Assembly: GCA_002151545.1 (NCBI GenBank)
Contig: CP021237.1
Coordinates: 6,118,067 to 6,182,066, forward strand
Direction: 5' to 3'
Origin: Sphingobacteriaceae bacterium GW460-11-11-14-LB5
GTDB lineage: Bacteria > Bacteroidota > Bacteroidia > Sphingobacteriales > Sphingobacteriaceae
Length of the DNA stretch: 64,000 bases
The notes under the pieces were generated by a model. That model ran no database searches. It was given only the letters and a program-made list of their open reading frames with translations, and had not been told where the DNA came from. Numbering within the stretch: position 1 is the first letter of the stretch; each line of letters opens with the position of its first letter. The position numbers were made by a program, and so were the translations under genes. This document shows, in pieces, positions 43,306 through 51,645 of this stretch.

Positions 43306-44622
43306 TTATTCCTTATCCATTGTTATTCGGTTCTTGCCCTGGCTAAATATTATCCTATGTTCAGAAGGTAAAAACTCAATCGTTAGCTTATATTGCGCTG
43401 AGGTAAATTTATCTACTTCGTAACAATCTAAAGGAAAATCCGTTTGGCCGGTAGCTTGTGCTTTTAAAATGTTGCCATTTTTAGAAACTGTAATTTTTAA
43501 TGGAAAATCTGGACTGGCATATACGCCCAGGTATTTATCCAAATCATTGGTTTTTACATTAAGGTAGGGTTTAAAATTTGGCAATTCGTAGGGTTTGTTG
43601 TAGATAATACTCAACAAAACTATCGCGAAGTCATTTTTATCGAAACGCGCAGCATTTAATGCTAATGCCCAGCTAATTCTATCATTTTCGTTATAGCCAA
43701 CAATAGAGTGTGTTCCATAAGTATCACCAGCGTGGCCATAATACATCGACTCGTAAAAAGGAATAGGCATTATTCCTCTACCAAATGTTTCATGCTTTGG
43801 TTTCATTAATTCAATAGTTTCTTTCTTCAAGATTTTATACTGAAACAAACTTGTAATAAAAACATTTAAATCCTGAGTGGTTGATGAGATATCTCCAGCC
43901 CCGGTTACATTGCTGAAATTTAGATCCTCAATAATATTCCATTGGTTGATATAATTGTAAGATTGAAAAACATTTGTAGTTTTTGGTGTATAGGCTGAAA
44001 AATTTTTAAGTTTCAAAGGCTTTGCAATTTCTTCATCTACTATTTTTGCATAAGGCTGTTTGTGTTTTTTTTCTAAAATTTTAGTAAGCAGATAATAACC
44101 TGTATTTGAATAAGCCACTTTTTCGTTTGGCTGAAAACTCACCCCCTGGCGAATAATTTCGTTCATAATATCTTGTTCGCTAACCTTTTTTATAAGCCAA
44201 AATATGCTGTCTTTTTTCATGAGAAAATCGCCCAAACCACTGCTATGTTCCAGTAGGTTTTTAATCGAAATTTTGCTGGCATTTGGAATTTGAGGATAGT
44301 AAACAGCTAGTTTGTCTTCTAAGTCTAACTCTCCTTTTTCTATTAATTTAAAAATAAGAGTTGCAGTAATCAATTTTGTGATTGATCCTATTTGATATTT
44401 TGTATTGGCATTATAGCTTACTTTTTTTAGGCTCGTTTGCCCAAAGCTTCGGTTGTATATTTCTTCTCCATCCTTAAAAATAGATAAACTACCAACTGCT
44501 CTATGATTCGTATCGATATAGGTAATGTAATCATTAATTTTTTTTGAAAGTGAGCTTTGACCATAACTGACTTTGCTTAAAAAGAACGATATGATGATAA
44601 GGATTAATATATTTTTTTTCAT
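43306..44622 (-). CDS. Secreted serine hydrolase, beta-lactamase/class C-like
   Basis: This 438-residue exported protein (signal peptide MKKNILILIIISFFLSKVSYG) has the class C beta-lactamase fold. It has S80-x-x-K83 (GSITKLI), Y171-S-N173 (YSNTGYY), and an H-x-G-type third motif in YYGHAGDTYGT. A small C-terminal beta-rich domain follows (about 350-438). Family members are peptidases, esterases or beta-lactamases, and activity against antibiotics is not implied. The gene is preceded by the DUF2807 gene and its terminator, so it is a separate unit. Confidence 0.9.
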   Translation of the reverse strand: MKKNILILIIISFFLSKVSYGQSSLSKKINDYITYIDTNHRAVGSLSIFKDGEEIYNRSFGQTSLKKVSYNANTKYQIGSITKLITATLIFKLIEKGELDLEDKLAVYYPQIPNASKISIKNLLEHSSGLGDFLMKKDSIFWLIKKVSEQDIMNEIIRQGVSFQPNEKVAYSNTGYYLLTKILEKKHKQPYAKIVDEEIAKPLKLKNFSAYTPKTTNVFQSYNYINQWNIIEDLNFSNVTGAGDISSTTQDLNVFITSLFQYKILKKETIELMKPKHETFGRGIMPIPFYESMYYGHAGDTYGTHSIVGYNENDRISWALALNAARFDKNDFAIVLLSIIYNKPYELPNFKPYLNVKTNDLDKYLGVYASPDFPLKITVSKNGNILKAQATGQTDFPLDCYEVDKFTSAQYKLTIEFLPSEHRIIFSQGKNRITMDKE

Positions 44623-44679
44623 TTAGGCTTAGTTTTCCTCTATTGACGATAAGAAGTATAAAAGGGTTGCATATTTAAT

Positions 44680-44716
44680 AAAAAAACGCCGCTTTGCATC
44701 CACAAAGCAGCGCGTA
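44680..44716 (-). terminator. Terminator of the DUF2807 gene (minus strand)
   Basis: On the minus strand GCTGCTTTG and CAAAGCGGC pair (one G-U), followed by seven T. Confidence 0.85.
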
Positions 44717-44736
44717 TTATTAACTAAACTAAACTT

Positions 44737-45441
44737 TTAATTTACGTGGTGTACATCGCCACTTTTTGAGGTTGATGTTTTCTTGAGTGAAGCATTTCCT
44801 TTATAACTTACATCACCACCGCCACTTGCACTGGCCTCTAAACCCTTATTTACATAGAGATTTACATCTGAACCACCAGAAGCCTGCACCTTTGCATAAT
44901 CTGCAATTAATTCATAAGCGTCGATATCACTACCTCCGCTCGATTGAATGGTCATATTTTCTGCTTTACCTTTTAAATCGAGATCGCTACCCCCGCTTGA
45001 TTGAATAGACAAGTCGTTGCAAACAATGCTTAATTTTAAATCTGATCCGCCCGAAGAACGAATGGCCAGTTTATCTGTCTTGATCTGATTTTGTGTGAAA
45101 ACATCCGAACCGCCTGATGCTGCAATGGCATTTAAAGTTTTAAAACTTACATAGGCTTTAATGATTCGGTTTTTAAACAGACCACTCCAGTTGACACCAT
45201 CCTTAAATTTTATATTCACATTGCCACCATTCTGTTCCACAACAATATCTTTTAACGTTTCAGCATCCGATTTTATACTCACACTTTCGCTGCCACCCTG
45301 AGTGAGGTACAGGTCGATACCGCTGCTTACCCCAATGCTATTGAAATTTTTAACCGTGAAACTTTTAGTTTCCTGTGCTTTAGCCATATAGCTGGTTACC
45401 ACTATAAATAAAATGGCGGATGATTTGATGAGGGTTTTCAT
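44737..45441 (-). CDS. Secreted DUF2807 (head GIN-domain) protein
   Basis: This 234-residue exported protein (signal peptide MKTLIKSSAILFIVVTSYMAKAQ) consists of a right-handed beta-helix-like DUF2807 domain. It has seven near-repeats of the type SSGGSD or ASGGSD, spaced about 18-20 residues apart, and starts with FTVKNFNSIGVSSGIDLYL. Such proteins are outer-surface or periplasmic adhesin-like solenoids with unknown ligand. The start at 45441 is chosen because the signal peptide begins there; a longer frame to 45561 adds 40 residues without signal features. Confidence 0.88.
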   Translation of the reverse strand: MKTLIKSSAILFIVVTSYMAKAQETKSFTVKNFNSIGVSSGIDLYLTQGGSESVSIKSDAETLKDIVVEQNGGNVNIKFKDGVNWSGLFKNRIIKAYVSFKTLNAIAASGGSDVFTQNQIKTDKLAIRSSGGSDLKLSIVCNDLSIQSSGGSDLDLKGKAENMTIQSSGGSDIDAYELIADYAKVQASGGSDVNLYVNKGLEASASGGGDVSYKGNASLKKTSTSKSGDVHHVN

Positions 45442-45635
45442 AGTCGTTTTTTCGTTAAATGATTCTGAAGCGATCCTTACGCAGTATTTGTGCAGCGATG
45501 GCCCCGGTTTTGTGTTTTGGTTATTGATTAGACGCATCTTTGGTGAAAACGTTGCAAACAATCGAAATTATTTTTCAAATAGTTTGAATTTCATCCTTAA
45601 AATCGTTCTTTTTGTATTCAATCCTTTTTTATACA

Positions 45636-46142
45636 ATGGCATCGCAATTACTTATTCTTAACAAGAAACAAATTCAGCAGAAAATAGATCGTATCGCTTA
45701 TCAGATTTTAGAGGATAACCTGAACGAGAAAGAAGTGGTGCTTGCCGGCATTTGGGACCGTGGTTACAAATTAGCCTTAAGGTTAGAAAAAGTGCTTAAA
45801 AAGATTTCAGGCTTTAAACTAACTTTGTTGCGTATCGACCTGCAGAAAGAAAGCAGCAAATTGGTTGCCTCAACCGATTTAGATGAGAGCCATTGGAAAA
45901 ATAAGGTGATTATTATTGTTGATGATGTATTAAACAGCGGTAAAACCCTGGCTTATGGCTTGGGCGTTTTCTTAAATACGCCACATAAAAAAATCCGTAC
46001 CGTAGTTTTGGTTGATCGAAGCCATAAAATTTTCCCTATCGCAACCGACTTTGTTGGTCTTGAACTGGCTACCATTTTAAAAGAACATGTAGATGTAGTG
46101 ATGGATGTAGAAGGCGAAGAAGACCGGGTTTATTTAAGCTAG
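45636..46142 (+). CDS. Phosphoribosyltransferase-family protein (PyrR-like)
   Basis: This 168-residue cytoplasmic protein has the type I phosphoribosyltransferase fold with the PRPP loop VIIIVDDVLNSGKTLAYG (about 94-111) and EKEVVLAGIWDRGYKLALRL. It resembles PyrR, which regulates pyrimidine genes and has weak uracil transferase activity, but no pyr gene and no PyrR-binding leader is visible here, so the substrate is open. The ATG at 45636 gives the natural start. A structured repeat follows at 46187. Confidence 0.8.
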   Translation: MASQLLILNKKQIQQKIDRIAYQILEDNLNEKEVVLAGIWDRGYKLALRLEKVLKKISGFKLTLLRIDLQKESSKLVASTDLDESHWKNKVIIIVDDVLNSGKTLAYGLGVFLNTPHKKIRTVVLVDRSHKIFPIATDFVGLELATILKEHVDVVMDVEGEEDRVYLS

Positions 46143-46186
46143 AGAAGATGTAAAATGGAGGAGGTAAGATGGAATTGATTAATATC

Positions 46187-46309
46187 GTCCTGGTTTGCAA
46201 CGAGGATGCCCGAGAACAGCGATTTCATCGCTAGGGTATAGCTAAATTACAGGGCTATTGCACCACATTACAAATGTGGATCTTACTAATCCTCGTCACA
46301 AACGAGGAC
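46187..46309. repeat. Composite palindromic repeat with four hairpins
   Basis: The outer arms GTCCTGGTTTGCAACGAGGA (from 46187) and TCCTCGTCACAAACGAGGAC (to 46309) are inverted copies with mismatches. Between them lie AGCGAT/ATCGCT and CCACATT/AATGTGG hairpins. This looks like a REP-type element. It overlaps an in-frame TTG (46258) that is not the start of the next gene. Confidence 0.8.
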
Positions 46310-46371
46310 TATTGATCATCTTAAAGAAAAGGATATTTGCAATTCATCCCAATTTTTTGCAATTTCCCGAA

Positions 46372-46995
46372 ATGTATCAGCCCAGAAAAAATAATTTGAT
46401 CTTCAGCTTTTTCTCCTGGTACATCCAGTTTATCATCAAAAAAGATTTCTCGGCTTTTAATTTTGGTGAAGTGGAAATAAAGCCAGATGCTGCCATACTC
46501 ATTTTAGCCAATCATTTTAGCTGGTGGGACGGGTTTTTCCTGTTTTATATCAACAAAAAAGTATTTAAGAAACAATTTCATGTGCTAGTGAACGCTGAAA
46601 ATTACAATAAAGTTGGTTTTCTAAAGTATCTTGGTGCTTTTGCTGCTGAAAATAAGGGCAAAGATGTGTTAGAAACCCTTAACTATGCTGGCAAATTATT
46701 AGATAATCCCACAAACCTGGTGCTTGTATTCCCTCAGGGCCAATTATATTCGAACCATCTCAAAAATATCAGTTTCGAAAAAGGGGTAATGCAGATGATC
46801 AATGCCAGTCAGAAAAAAATCAATATCATTTTTGCGGCTACCTTTATCGATTATTTCGCGAAAAGAAAACCCTCCGCTTATACTTATCTACAGCATTGGG
46901 AGAATGAGGAGTATGTGAGCTTGCAATTGCTGAAAAGCGCCTACAATAAACATTACGATCAATCGCTTGTTAAACAAACTCAGCTTATTGAATGA
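46372..46995 (+). CDS. Lysophospholipid-acyltransferase-like protein, probably for carotenoid acylation
   Basis: This 207-residue protein belongs to the PlsC/LPLAT acyltransferase family. The catalytic motif is NHFSWWDG (H-x4-D type), and the second motif is VFPQGQLYSN. It begins MYQPRKNNLIFSF at 46372; an upstream TTG frame reaches into a palindromic repeat and was rejected. Its stop overlaps the start of the glycosyltransferase gene (ATGA), and CruF follows. This order, seen in other Bacteroidota carotenoid clusters, suggests that it acylates the sugar of a carotenoid glycoside. The role is inferred from neighbours; a phospholipid role is the alternative. Confidence 0.78.
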   Translation: MYQPRKNNLIFSFFSWYIQFIIKKDFSAFNFGEVEIKPDAAILILANHFSWWDGFFLFYINKKVFKKQFHVLVNAENYNKVGFLKYLGAFAAENKGKDVLETLNYAGKLLDNPTNLVLVFPQGQLYSNHLKNISFEKGVMQMINASQKKINIIFAATFIDYFAKRKPSAYTYLQHWENEEYVSLQLLKSAYNKHYDQSLVKQTQLIE

Positions 46996-48089
46996 CCATT
47001 TTTATTTACGCCGTTTTAATTTTCCTGGTTATCAGGTTTTCGGTTACTGTTTTCAATTTCCTTTCTAATCCGAAGTTGCCAAGGGTGGTTAAACACTATC
47101 ATGATCAGGTTTCAATCTTAATCCCAGCGAGAAATGAAGCAGAGAATATTTTAGCGCTGCTCGATTCTATAAAAAATCAGGATTATAGCAATTATGAGGT
47201 TATTGTTTTAGATGATAACAGCGACGATAATACTTTCCAGATCGTCGAAAAATTTTGCCTTACAAATCCGCAATTTAAAGTAGTTAGCGGTGAAGCACTT
47301 CCTCAAAACTGGCTTGGTAAAAACTATGCCTGCCACCAGTTGAGCGAACTGGCAACCGGGAAATATTTTTTGTTTATCGATGCTGATGAATCAATAAAAA
47401 GAGGCTTGATCAATAGCCTGATCAACCGGATGGAAATTGGAAGTCTGACTTTATTAAGTGTTTTTACCAATCAAAGCATGAAATCGATAGGCGAGTGGCT
47501 GACTGTTCCTTTAATGCATTTTATTCTACTGAATTTATTGCCCTTACGATTGGTTAAACTCTCGAAAAATCCGGCATTTTCGGCAGCAAGCGGGCAGTGT
47601 ATGTTTTTTAATGCCCGTCATTACAAAGAAAATCACTGGCATGAGCGGGTTAAACATCAGATTGTAGAAGATGTAGAGATAATGAAACTGGTAAAACAGG
47701 AAAAATTTAACGCAGAAGCACTTTTAGCCAACGGACTGATCTATTGCAGGATGTACAAGAATTTAGGCGAAAGCCTGAACGGTTTCAGTAAAAATTTACT
47801 GGCAGGTTTTGGTAATAACATCATAATATTATTACTTTACCAGCTTTTGGTAACCATAGGGCCAGTAATTTTAATCTTAAACTTTAATGTTGCTTTACTT
47901 GTATTACCATTAACTTTAATAGTGTTAAGCAGAATGATGATCTCTTATTTATCCGGACAGCATGTTTTGATAAATCTGATTTTACATCCTTTACAGATGT
48001 TGTTCTTCTTAATTATTTCATTTATTTCTATAAAAAAACATATTTTTAAAACAGGCACATGGAAGGGCAGAACGATCAAAGCGATATAA
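46992..48089 (+). CDS. GT2 glycosyltransferase, CrtQ/CruC-like
   Basis: This 365-residue protein has an N-terminal membrane anchor (about 1-18), a GT2 domain and C-terminal spans (about 270-355). Motifs are VSILIPARNEAENI, VLDDNSDDNT, the ALPQNWLGKNYACHQL loop typical of carotenoid and hopanoid glycosyltransferases, FIDADE, and the late DVEIMKL acceptor motif. It overlaps the acyltransferase gene by 4 bp and CruF by 31 bp, so the three genes are strongly coupled. It probably adds a sugar to the hydroxyl made by CruF. The sugar is unknown. Confidence 0.85.
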   Translation: MTIFIYAVLIFLVIRFSVTVFNFLSNPKLPRVVKHYHDQVSILIPARNEAENILALLDSIKNQDYSNYEVIVLDDNSDDNTFQIVEKFCLTNPQFKVVSGEALPQNWLGKNYACHQLSELATGKYFLFIDADESIKRGLINSLINRMEIGSLTLLSVFTNQSMKSIGEWLTVPLMHFILLNLLPLRLVKLSKNPAFSAASGQCMFFNARHYKENHWHERVKHQIVEDVEIMKLVKQEKFNAEALLANGLIYCRMYKNLGESLNGFSKNLLAGFGNNIIILLLYQLLVTIGPVILILNFNVALLVLPLTLIVLSRMMISYLSGQHVLINLILHPLQMLFFLIISFISIKKHIFKTGTWKGRTIKAI

Positions 48090-48733
48090 AGGTTAAAAGG
48101 ATTGCAGTAGCAATAATTATCGTTTTTCATCTGGTTGGCTTGCTTGGCTTCTTAATTCCAGCTGCACAGCCTTATTTTATCAAACTTGTTCCCTTTCATT
48201 TGTTGCTCATGTTTGCTGTAATTGTTTTTTCTTACAATGCCGATGTGAAACGTTTGTTATTACTGGTTTCGGGTGTATTTCTCTGTGGTTTTCTGGTTGA
48301 GGTATTGGGTGTGCATACCGGAAAAATATTTGGTAGCTATTACTATGGCGATACATTGGGATACAAAGTTGCTGCGGTTCCTTTGTTAATGGGCGTAAAT
48401 TGGGTAATCCTTATTTTCAGCGTGGGGCAAATGATGAAAAGTATGAAAATCAGGAACAGCATTCTGGCTTCGGTTATTGGTGCTTTTATACTGGTAGGTT
48501 TTGATTTCTTTTTAGAGCCTGTGGCCATGAAATTTAACTACTGGCAGTGGGACTGGCATGAAATCCCTGTTCAAAATTATGTGGCCTGGTTTATCGTTTC
48601 GGTAATTTTGTTAAAGTTTTACTATGCCCTTGGGCTAAAGCAACAGAAATATATTGGCGTGACCATGTTCCTTTCACAGCTAATCTTTTTTGTTGTCTTA
48701 TACATGACAACCGGAACAAATATTTTTGCTTAA
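48059..48733 (+). CDS. cruF: Carotenoid 1,2-hydratase, CruF-type (DUF422)
   Basis: This 224-residue inner-membrane protein with about seven spans belongs to the CruF family, which adds water to the psi end of gamma-carotene-type carotenoids and so makes a 1'-hydroxyl group. Family motifs are GFLVEVLGVHTGKIFGSY (LGVHTGxxFG), VPLLMGVNWVILIFS, FDFFLEPVAMKFNYWQW and NYVAWF. It overlaps the glycosyltransferase gene by 31 bp. In other species CruF, a CrtD desaturase and a glycosyltransferase work together, as the genes here suggest. Confidence 0.88.
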   Translation: MEGQNDQSDIKVKRIAVAIIIVFHLVGLLGFLIPAAQPYFIKLVPFHLLLMFAVIVFSYNADVKRLLLLVSGVFLCGFLVEVLGVHTGKIFGSYYYGDTLGYKVAAVPLLMGVNWVILIFSVGQMMKSMKIRNSILASVIGAFILVGFDFFLEPVAMKFNYWQWDWHEIPVQNYVAWFIVSVILLKFYYALGLKQQKYIGVTMFLSQLIFFVVLYMTTGTNIFA

Positions 48734-48762
48734 TTTTGTGAAGTTATTTTAATTAATTTTAT

Positions 48763-48972
48763 ATGATGGAAACACTAATCGTACAGCCTAAAAATAAAAA
48801 ACAGCTTTTGGCAGTTGAGGCCGTGTTACAAGCATTAAATGTAACTTTTAAAAAAGAGAAAAGCTATAGCGCTGAATTTAGAAATGAAATAGCTAAAGGT
48901 GAAGATGATGTGAAAAATGGACATTTAACAAGGGTTAGTGATGTTCAAAATATATGGAAAAGTATTTTGTAG
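48763..48972 (+). CDS. Antitoxin of a type II toxin-antitoxin pair (DUF2683-like)
   Basis: This 69-residue protein begins METLIVQPKNKKQLLAVEAVLQALNV and continues with a charged helix and a flexible tail, like the small DUF2683-type antitoxins of Bacteroidota. It overlaps the YoeB-type toxin gene by 19 bp, the usual arrangement. It would bind and neutralise the toxin and repress the pair. It lies 29 bp behind cruF, and a separate promoter was not seen. Confidence 0.82.
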   Translation: MMETLIVQPKNKKQLLAVEAVLQALNVTFKKEKSYSAEFRNEIAKGEDDVKNGHLTRVSDVQNIWKSIL

Positions 48973-49235
48973 ACATTACGGATCAAGCTAAAAAACAATT
49001 AGCTGAGATCTTTAAATCAGGAGATAAAGCTTCGATTAAAAAACTCCAGCAAATTTTTATAGAATTAAGTATTCATCCGGCATCAGGCGTAGGTAAACCT
49101 GAAAAATTAAAATTTGAATTTTCTGGCTATTGGTCAAGACAAATAAATAAAAAAGATAGGTTAGTATATAGGATCGATGAAGAGATTATTACAGTATTTG
49201 TAATCTCGGCAAAGGGACATTACCACGATAAATAA
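48954..49235 (+). CDS. YoeB/Txe-family mRNA-interferase toxin
   Basis: This 93-residue RelE-superfamily protein would cut mRNA at the ribosome when free. The segment GVGKPEKLKFEFSGYWSRQI, then KDRLVYRID and the C-terminal SAKGHYHDK are typical of YoeB, with the catalytic residues R and H near the end. It starts inside the antitoxin gene. The pair sits between cruF and ispH and may have been inserted into the carotenoid/isoprenoid run. Confidence 0.9.
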   Translation: MEKYFVDITDQAKKQLAEIFKSGDKASIKKLQQIFIELSIHPASGVGKPEKLKFEFSGYWSRQINKKDRLVYRIDEEIITVFVISAKGHYHDK

Positions 49236-49251
49236 CTAATCCTGAGAAAAA

Positions 49252-50103
49252 ATGAGCAATTTAAACTTACAGGTCAACATCGATAAATCATCAGGCTTTT
49301 GCTTTGGCGTAGTATATGCCATAGAAATGGCAGAAGATATTCTGGATAACGAAGGTTATTTATATTGCCTCGGCGATATTGTTCACAACGATGAAGAAGT
49401 AGAACGTTTAACCAATCGTGGATTAAAAATCATCGATCACGAAGTGTTGAAAAACTTAAGGGACGAAAAGGTTTTGATCAGGGCACATGGTGAAGCACCT
49501 TCAACTTATCAGCTGGCTTTAGAAAATAACCTGACTTTAATAGATGCTTCTTGTCCTGTGGTGCTGAAACTGCAAAACAGGATTAAAAACTCGCATGATG
49601 ATGATGAGCAGGTGCTTATTTTTGGGAAGCACGGGCACGCCGAGGTAATCGGATTACAAGGCCAGACAGATGGTAAAGCAATTGTTTTTCAGGATTTAGC
49701 CGAGCTGGATAATGTAGAATTACCGGCTAAATTTACCTTATACAGCCAAACCACTAAAAGCACCGATAAATTCTATCACATTAAAGACGAATTATTGAGT
49801 CGTGGTTATGAAGTTAAGGCTAACGACACCATTTGCAGACAGGTATCTAACCGTTACGAAGAGCTGGAAGATTTTGTAAGTCATTATGACAAGATCGTTT
49901 TCGTATCGGGCAAGAAATCATCAAACGGAAAAGTGCTTTACGATGTTTGTAAAAAACATAACGATAATTCTTATTTCATCTCTAATGTTGAAGAGTTAGA
50001 TCAAAGCTGGTTTAATGAAAATGATAAAGTTGGCATCTGCGGGGCTACTTCTACACCAATGTGGCTCATGGAGAAGGTTAAAGCCGCTTTGGAAAAATAC
50101 TAA
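49252..50103 (+). CDS. ispH: 4-hydroxy-3-methylbut-2-enyl diphosphate reductase
   Basis: IspH carries out the last step of the MEP pathway, making isopentenyl and dimethylallyl diphosphate with a 4Fe-4S cluster. The 283 residues contain the three cluster cysteines C17 (SGFCFGV), C101 (IDASCPVV) and C195 (NDTICRQ), together with IRAHGEAPSTY and the TxxE-like STDKFY part. It follows the toxin gene by 16 bp. Its place next to carotenoid genes fits a need for isoprenoid units. The call is certain. Confidence 0.96.
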   Translation: MSNLNLQVNIDKSSGFCFGVVYAIEMAEDILDNEGYLYCLGDIVHNDEEVERLTNRGLKIIDHEVLKNLRDEKVLIRAHGEAPSTYQLALENNLTLIDASCPVVLKLQNRIKNSHDDDEQVLIFGKHGHAEVIGLQGQTDGKAIVFQDLAELDNVELPAKFTLYSQTTKSTDKFYHIKDELLSRGYEVKANDTICRQVSNRYEELEDFVSHYDKIVFVSGKKSSNGKVLYDVCKKHNDNSYFISNVEELDQSWFNENDKVGICGATSTPMWLMEKVKAALEKY

Positions 50104-50134
50104 TTAGAAAACCGTTATTATATTTATTATTTAA

Positions 50135-50677
50135 ATGAAAGCATTGTTAATAATAGATATGCAAGTTGGCAGTTTTAAACCTTACACTTTGCGTTACGAT
50201 ACTTCAGGCGTAATTGAGAGAATAAATAAATTATCAGATTATTTCAGAACGAATAATAATAAGGTGATTTTCGTTCGGCATGATGGCACAAAAGAAAATA
50301 TCTTTTTACCAAATACCCCCGATTGGGAGTTCTTGCCAGAATTAATCATAAACCCGAATGATTTTATAGTCTCAAAATCAGCTAATGATTCATTTTATCA
50401 TACTGATCTACAGGATATATTAACCGAAAATAGCATTACAAAATTGTTTGTAACAGGCTGTGCTACTGATTTTTGTGTTGATGCTACAGTTAAATCAGCT
50501 GTTAGCAAGGATTATGAGGTAACCGTTGTTGAAGATGCCCACACTACAGCAGACAGACCTCATTTAAGTGCTCCCAAAGTAATTGAACATTACAATTGGA
50601 TATGGCGCGAAATGACTCCAACAAACTTTAAAGTTCGGGTTGTAAAAACTAAGGATCTGTTTACTTTGTTGGTTTAA
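50135..50677 (+). CDS. Cysteine hydrolase, isochorismatase family
   Basis: This 180-residue cytoplasmic protein has the isochorismatase-like fold with the catalytic triad D8 (LIIDMQ), K81 (VSKSANDSF) and C114 (TDFCVDAT). Relatives hydrolyse amides or ureas such as nicotinamide or N-carbamoyl compounds; the substrate is not known here. It lies between ispH and the CrtW gene (31 and 12 bp away), probably in the same mRNA, although no carotenoid role is known for this family. Confidence 0.88.
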   Translation: MKALLIIDMQVGSFKPYTLRYDTSGVIERINKLSDYFRTNNNKVIFVRHDGTKENIFLPNTPDWEFLPELIINPNDFIVSKSANDSFYHTDLQDILTENSITKLFVTGCATDFCVDATVKSAVSKDYEVTVVEDAHTTADRPHLSAPKVIEHYNWIWREMTPTNFKVRVVKTKDLFTLLV

Positions 50678-50689
50678 AGACAAAGGTTA

Positions 50690-51385
50690 TTGGCTCGACA
50701 AAACTGTAAATTGAAAACTATAAATCCATATATCGGAATTCTGGTTGCGTTAACCGTAATGGCCTGCTGGTTTATTTCTCTTTATTTCTTGCTTACCTGG
50801 CATTTTGCCTGGAGCAATCCCTTGGTTTATCTGATGGTTTTTGTACAGATGCATTTGTACACCGGTTTGTTTATTACCGCTCATGACGCCATGCATGGAA
50901 CCATATCGCCCCATAAAAAAGTAAATCATTTTATCGGTTATCTTTCTGTATTTCTGTATGCAGGTTTTTTATATAACCATTTGTACACAAAACACCACCA
51001 GCATCACCGCCATGTACATACCGAAGAAGATCCTGATTTTGCACCACATGGTTTTTGGAAATGGTATTTCCGTTTCATGTTAAATTATGTTACGGTAATC
51101 CAATTGGTGATTATGGCAATAGCTTACAACGTATTGAAAATCTGGGTTGATGAAAGAAATTTACTGCTGTTTTGGGTGCTGCCATCATTATTAAGCACTT
51201 TTCAGTTGTTTTATTTTGGAACGTATCTTCCACATAAAGGCGAGCACGATAACGAATACCATTCTGCCACTTTGCAGAAAAACCATTTTGTAGCCTTTAT
51301 TACCTGTTATTTTTTCGGTTATCATTTAGAACATCACCAAAAACCAGCTATGCCCTGGTGGCAACTCCACAAAACTAAAAAGTAG
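50690..51385 (+). CDS. crtW: Beta-carotene ketolase, CrtW-type (membrane di-iron oxygenase)
   Basis: This 231-residue membrane protein has the histidine boxes of the fatty-acid-desaturase/CrtW superfamily: HDAMHG, HHQHHRHVH with DPDF after it, and HLEHHQKPAMPWWQLH. The FYFGTYLPHKGEHDNEYHS stretch is a CrtW hallmark and separates it from CrtZ hydroxylases and ordinary desaturases. CrtW adds the 4-keto group to a beta ring. The start codon is uncertain: an in-frame stop is at 50675-50677 and no ATG follows early, so TTG at 50690 or 50711 is likely. It ends the run from 46372. Confidence 0.82.
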   Translation: MARQNCKLKTINPYIGILVALTVMACWFISLYFLLTWHFAWSNPLVYLMVFVQMHLYTGLFITAHDAMHGTISPHKKVNHFIGYLSVFLYAGFLYNHLYTKHHQHHRHVHTEEDPDFAPHGFWKWYFRFMLNYVTVIQLVIMAIAYNVLKIWVDERNLLLFWVLPSLLSTFQLFYFGTYLPHKGEHDNEYHSATLQKNHFVAFITCYFFGYHLEHHQKPAMPWWQLHKTKK

Positions 51386-51645
51386 ACTCATATTCCTGCG
51401 CTGGCGACCAACTTCGCTTTTTGTGCTCAAGTGACTTAGGTGGTCAATAAAACGGCAACGCACTTTGTTATGTTATTTGCTCAAACGGTCAGATGGTAAC
51501 ATCAGACAGCACACTGATTTGCTTTTCTAATGTTTAAGCAGAAATAATACTTTTTTTGACTAAAAAATGTCGACTGTCACATTTTAAACATAGGTAAAAA
51601 ACAATAAAAAGGCGATATTTGCGCCACGAAACATATTCTTTATAA
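51386..51645. other. Intergenic region before hemH
   Basis: No gene was seen. Around 51561-51586 AAAATGT and ACATTTT form inverted arms (8 bp apart), a possible operator or hairpin. GATATTTG near 51613 is one mismatch from the promoter consensus. Around 51430-51470 there is a GTGACTTAGGTGGTCAATAA fragment similar to part of the array at 6993-7921. Confidence 0.4.

Noticed and set aside
45442..45561. 40-residue N-terminal extension of the DUF2807 protein
   Set aside because: It carries no signal features, while the following part is a clean signal peptide.
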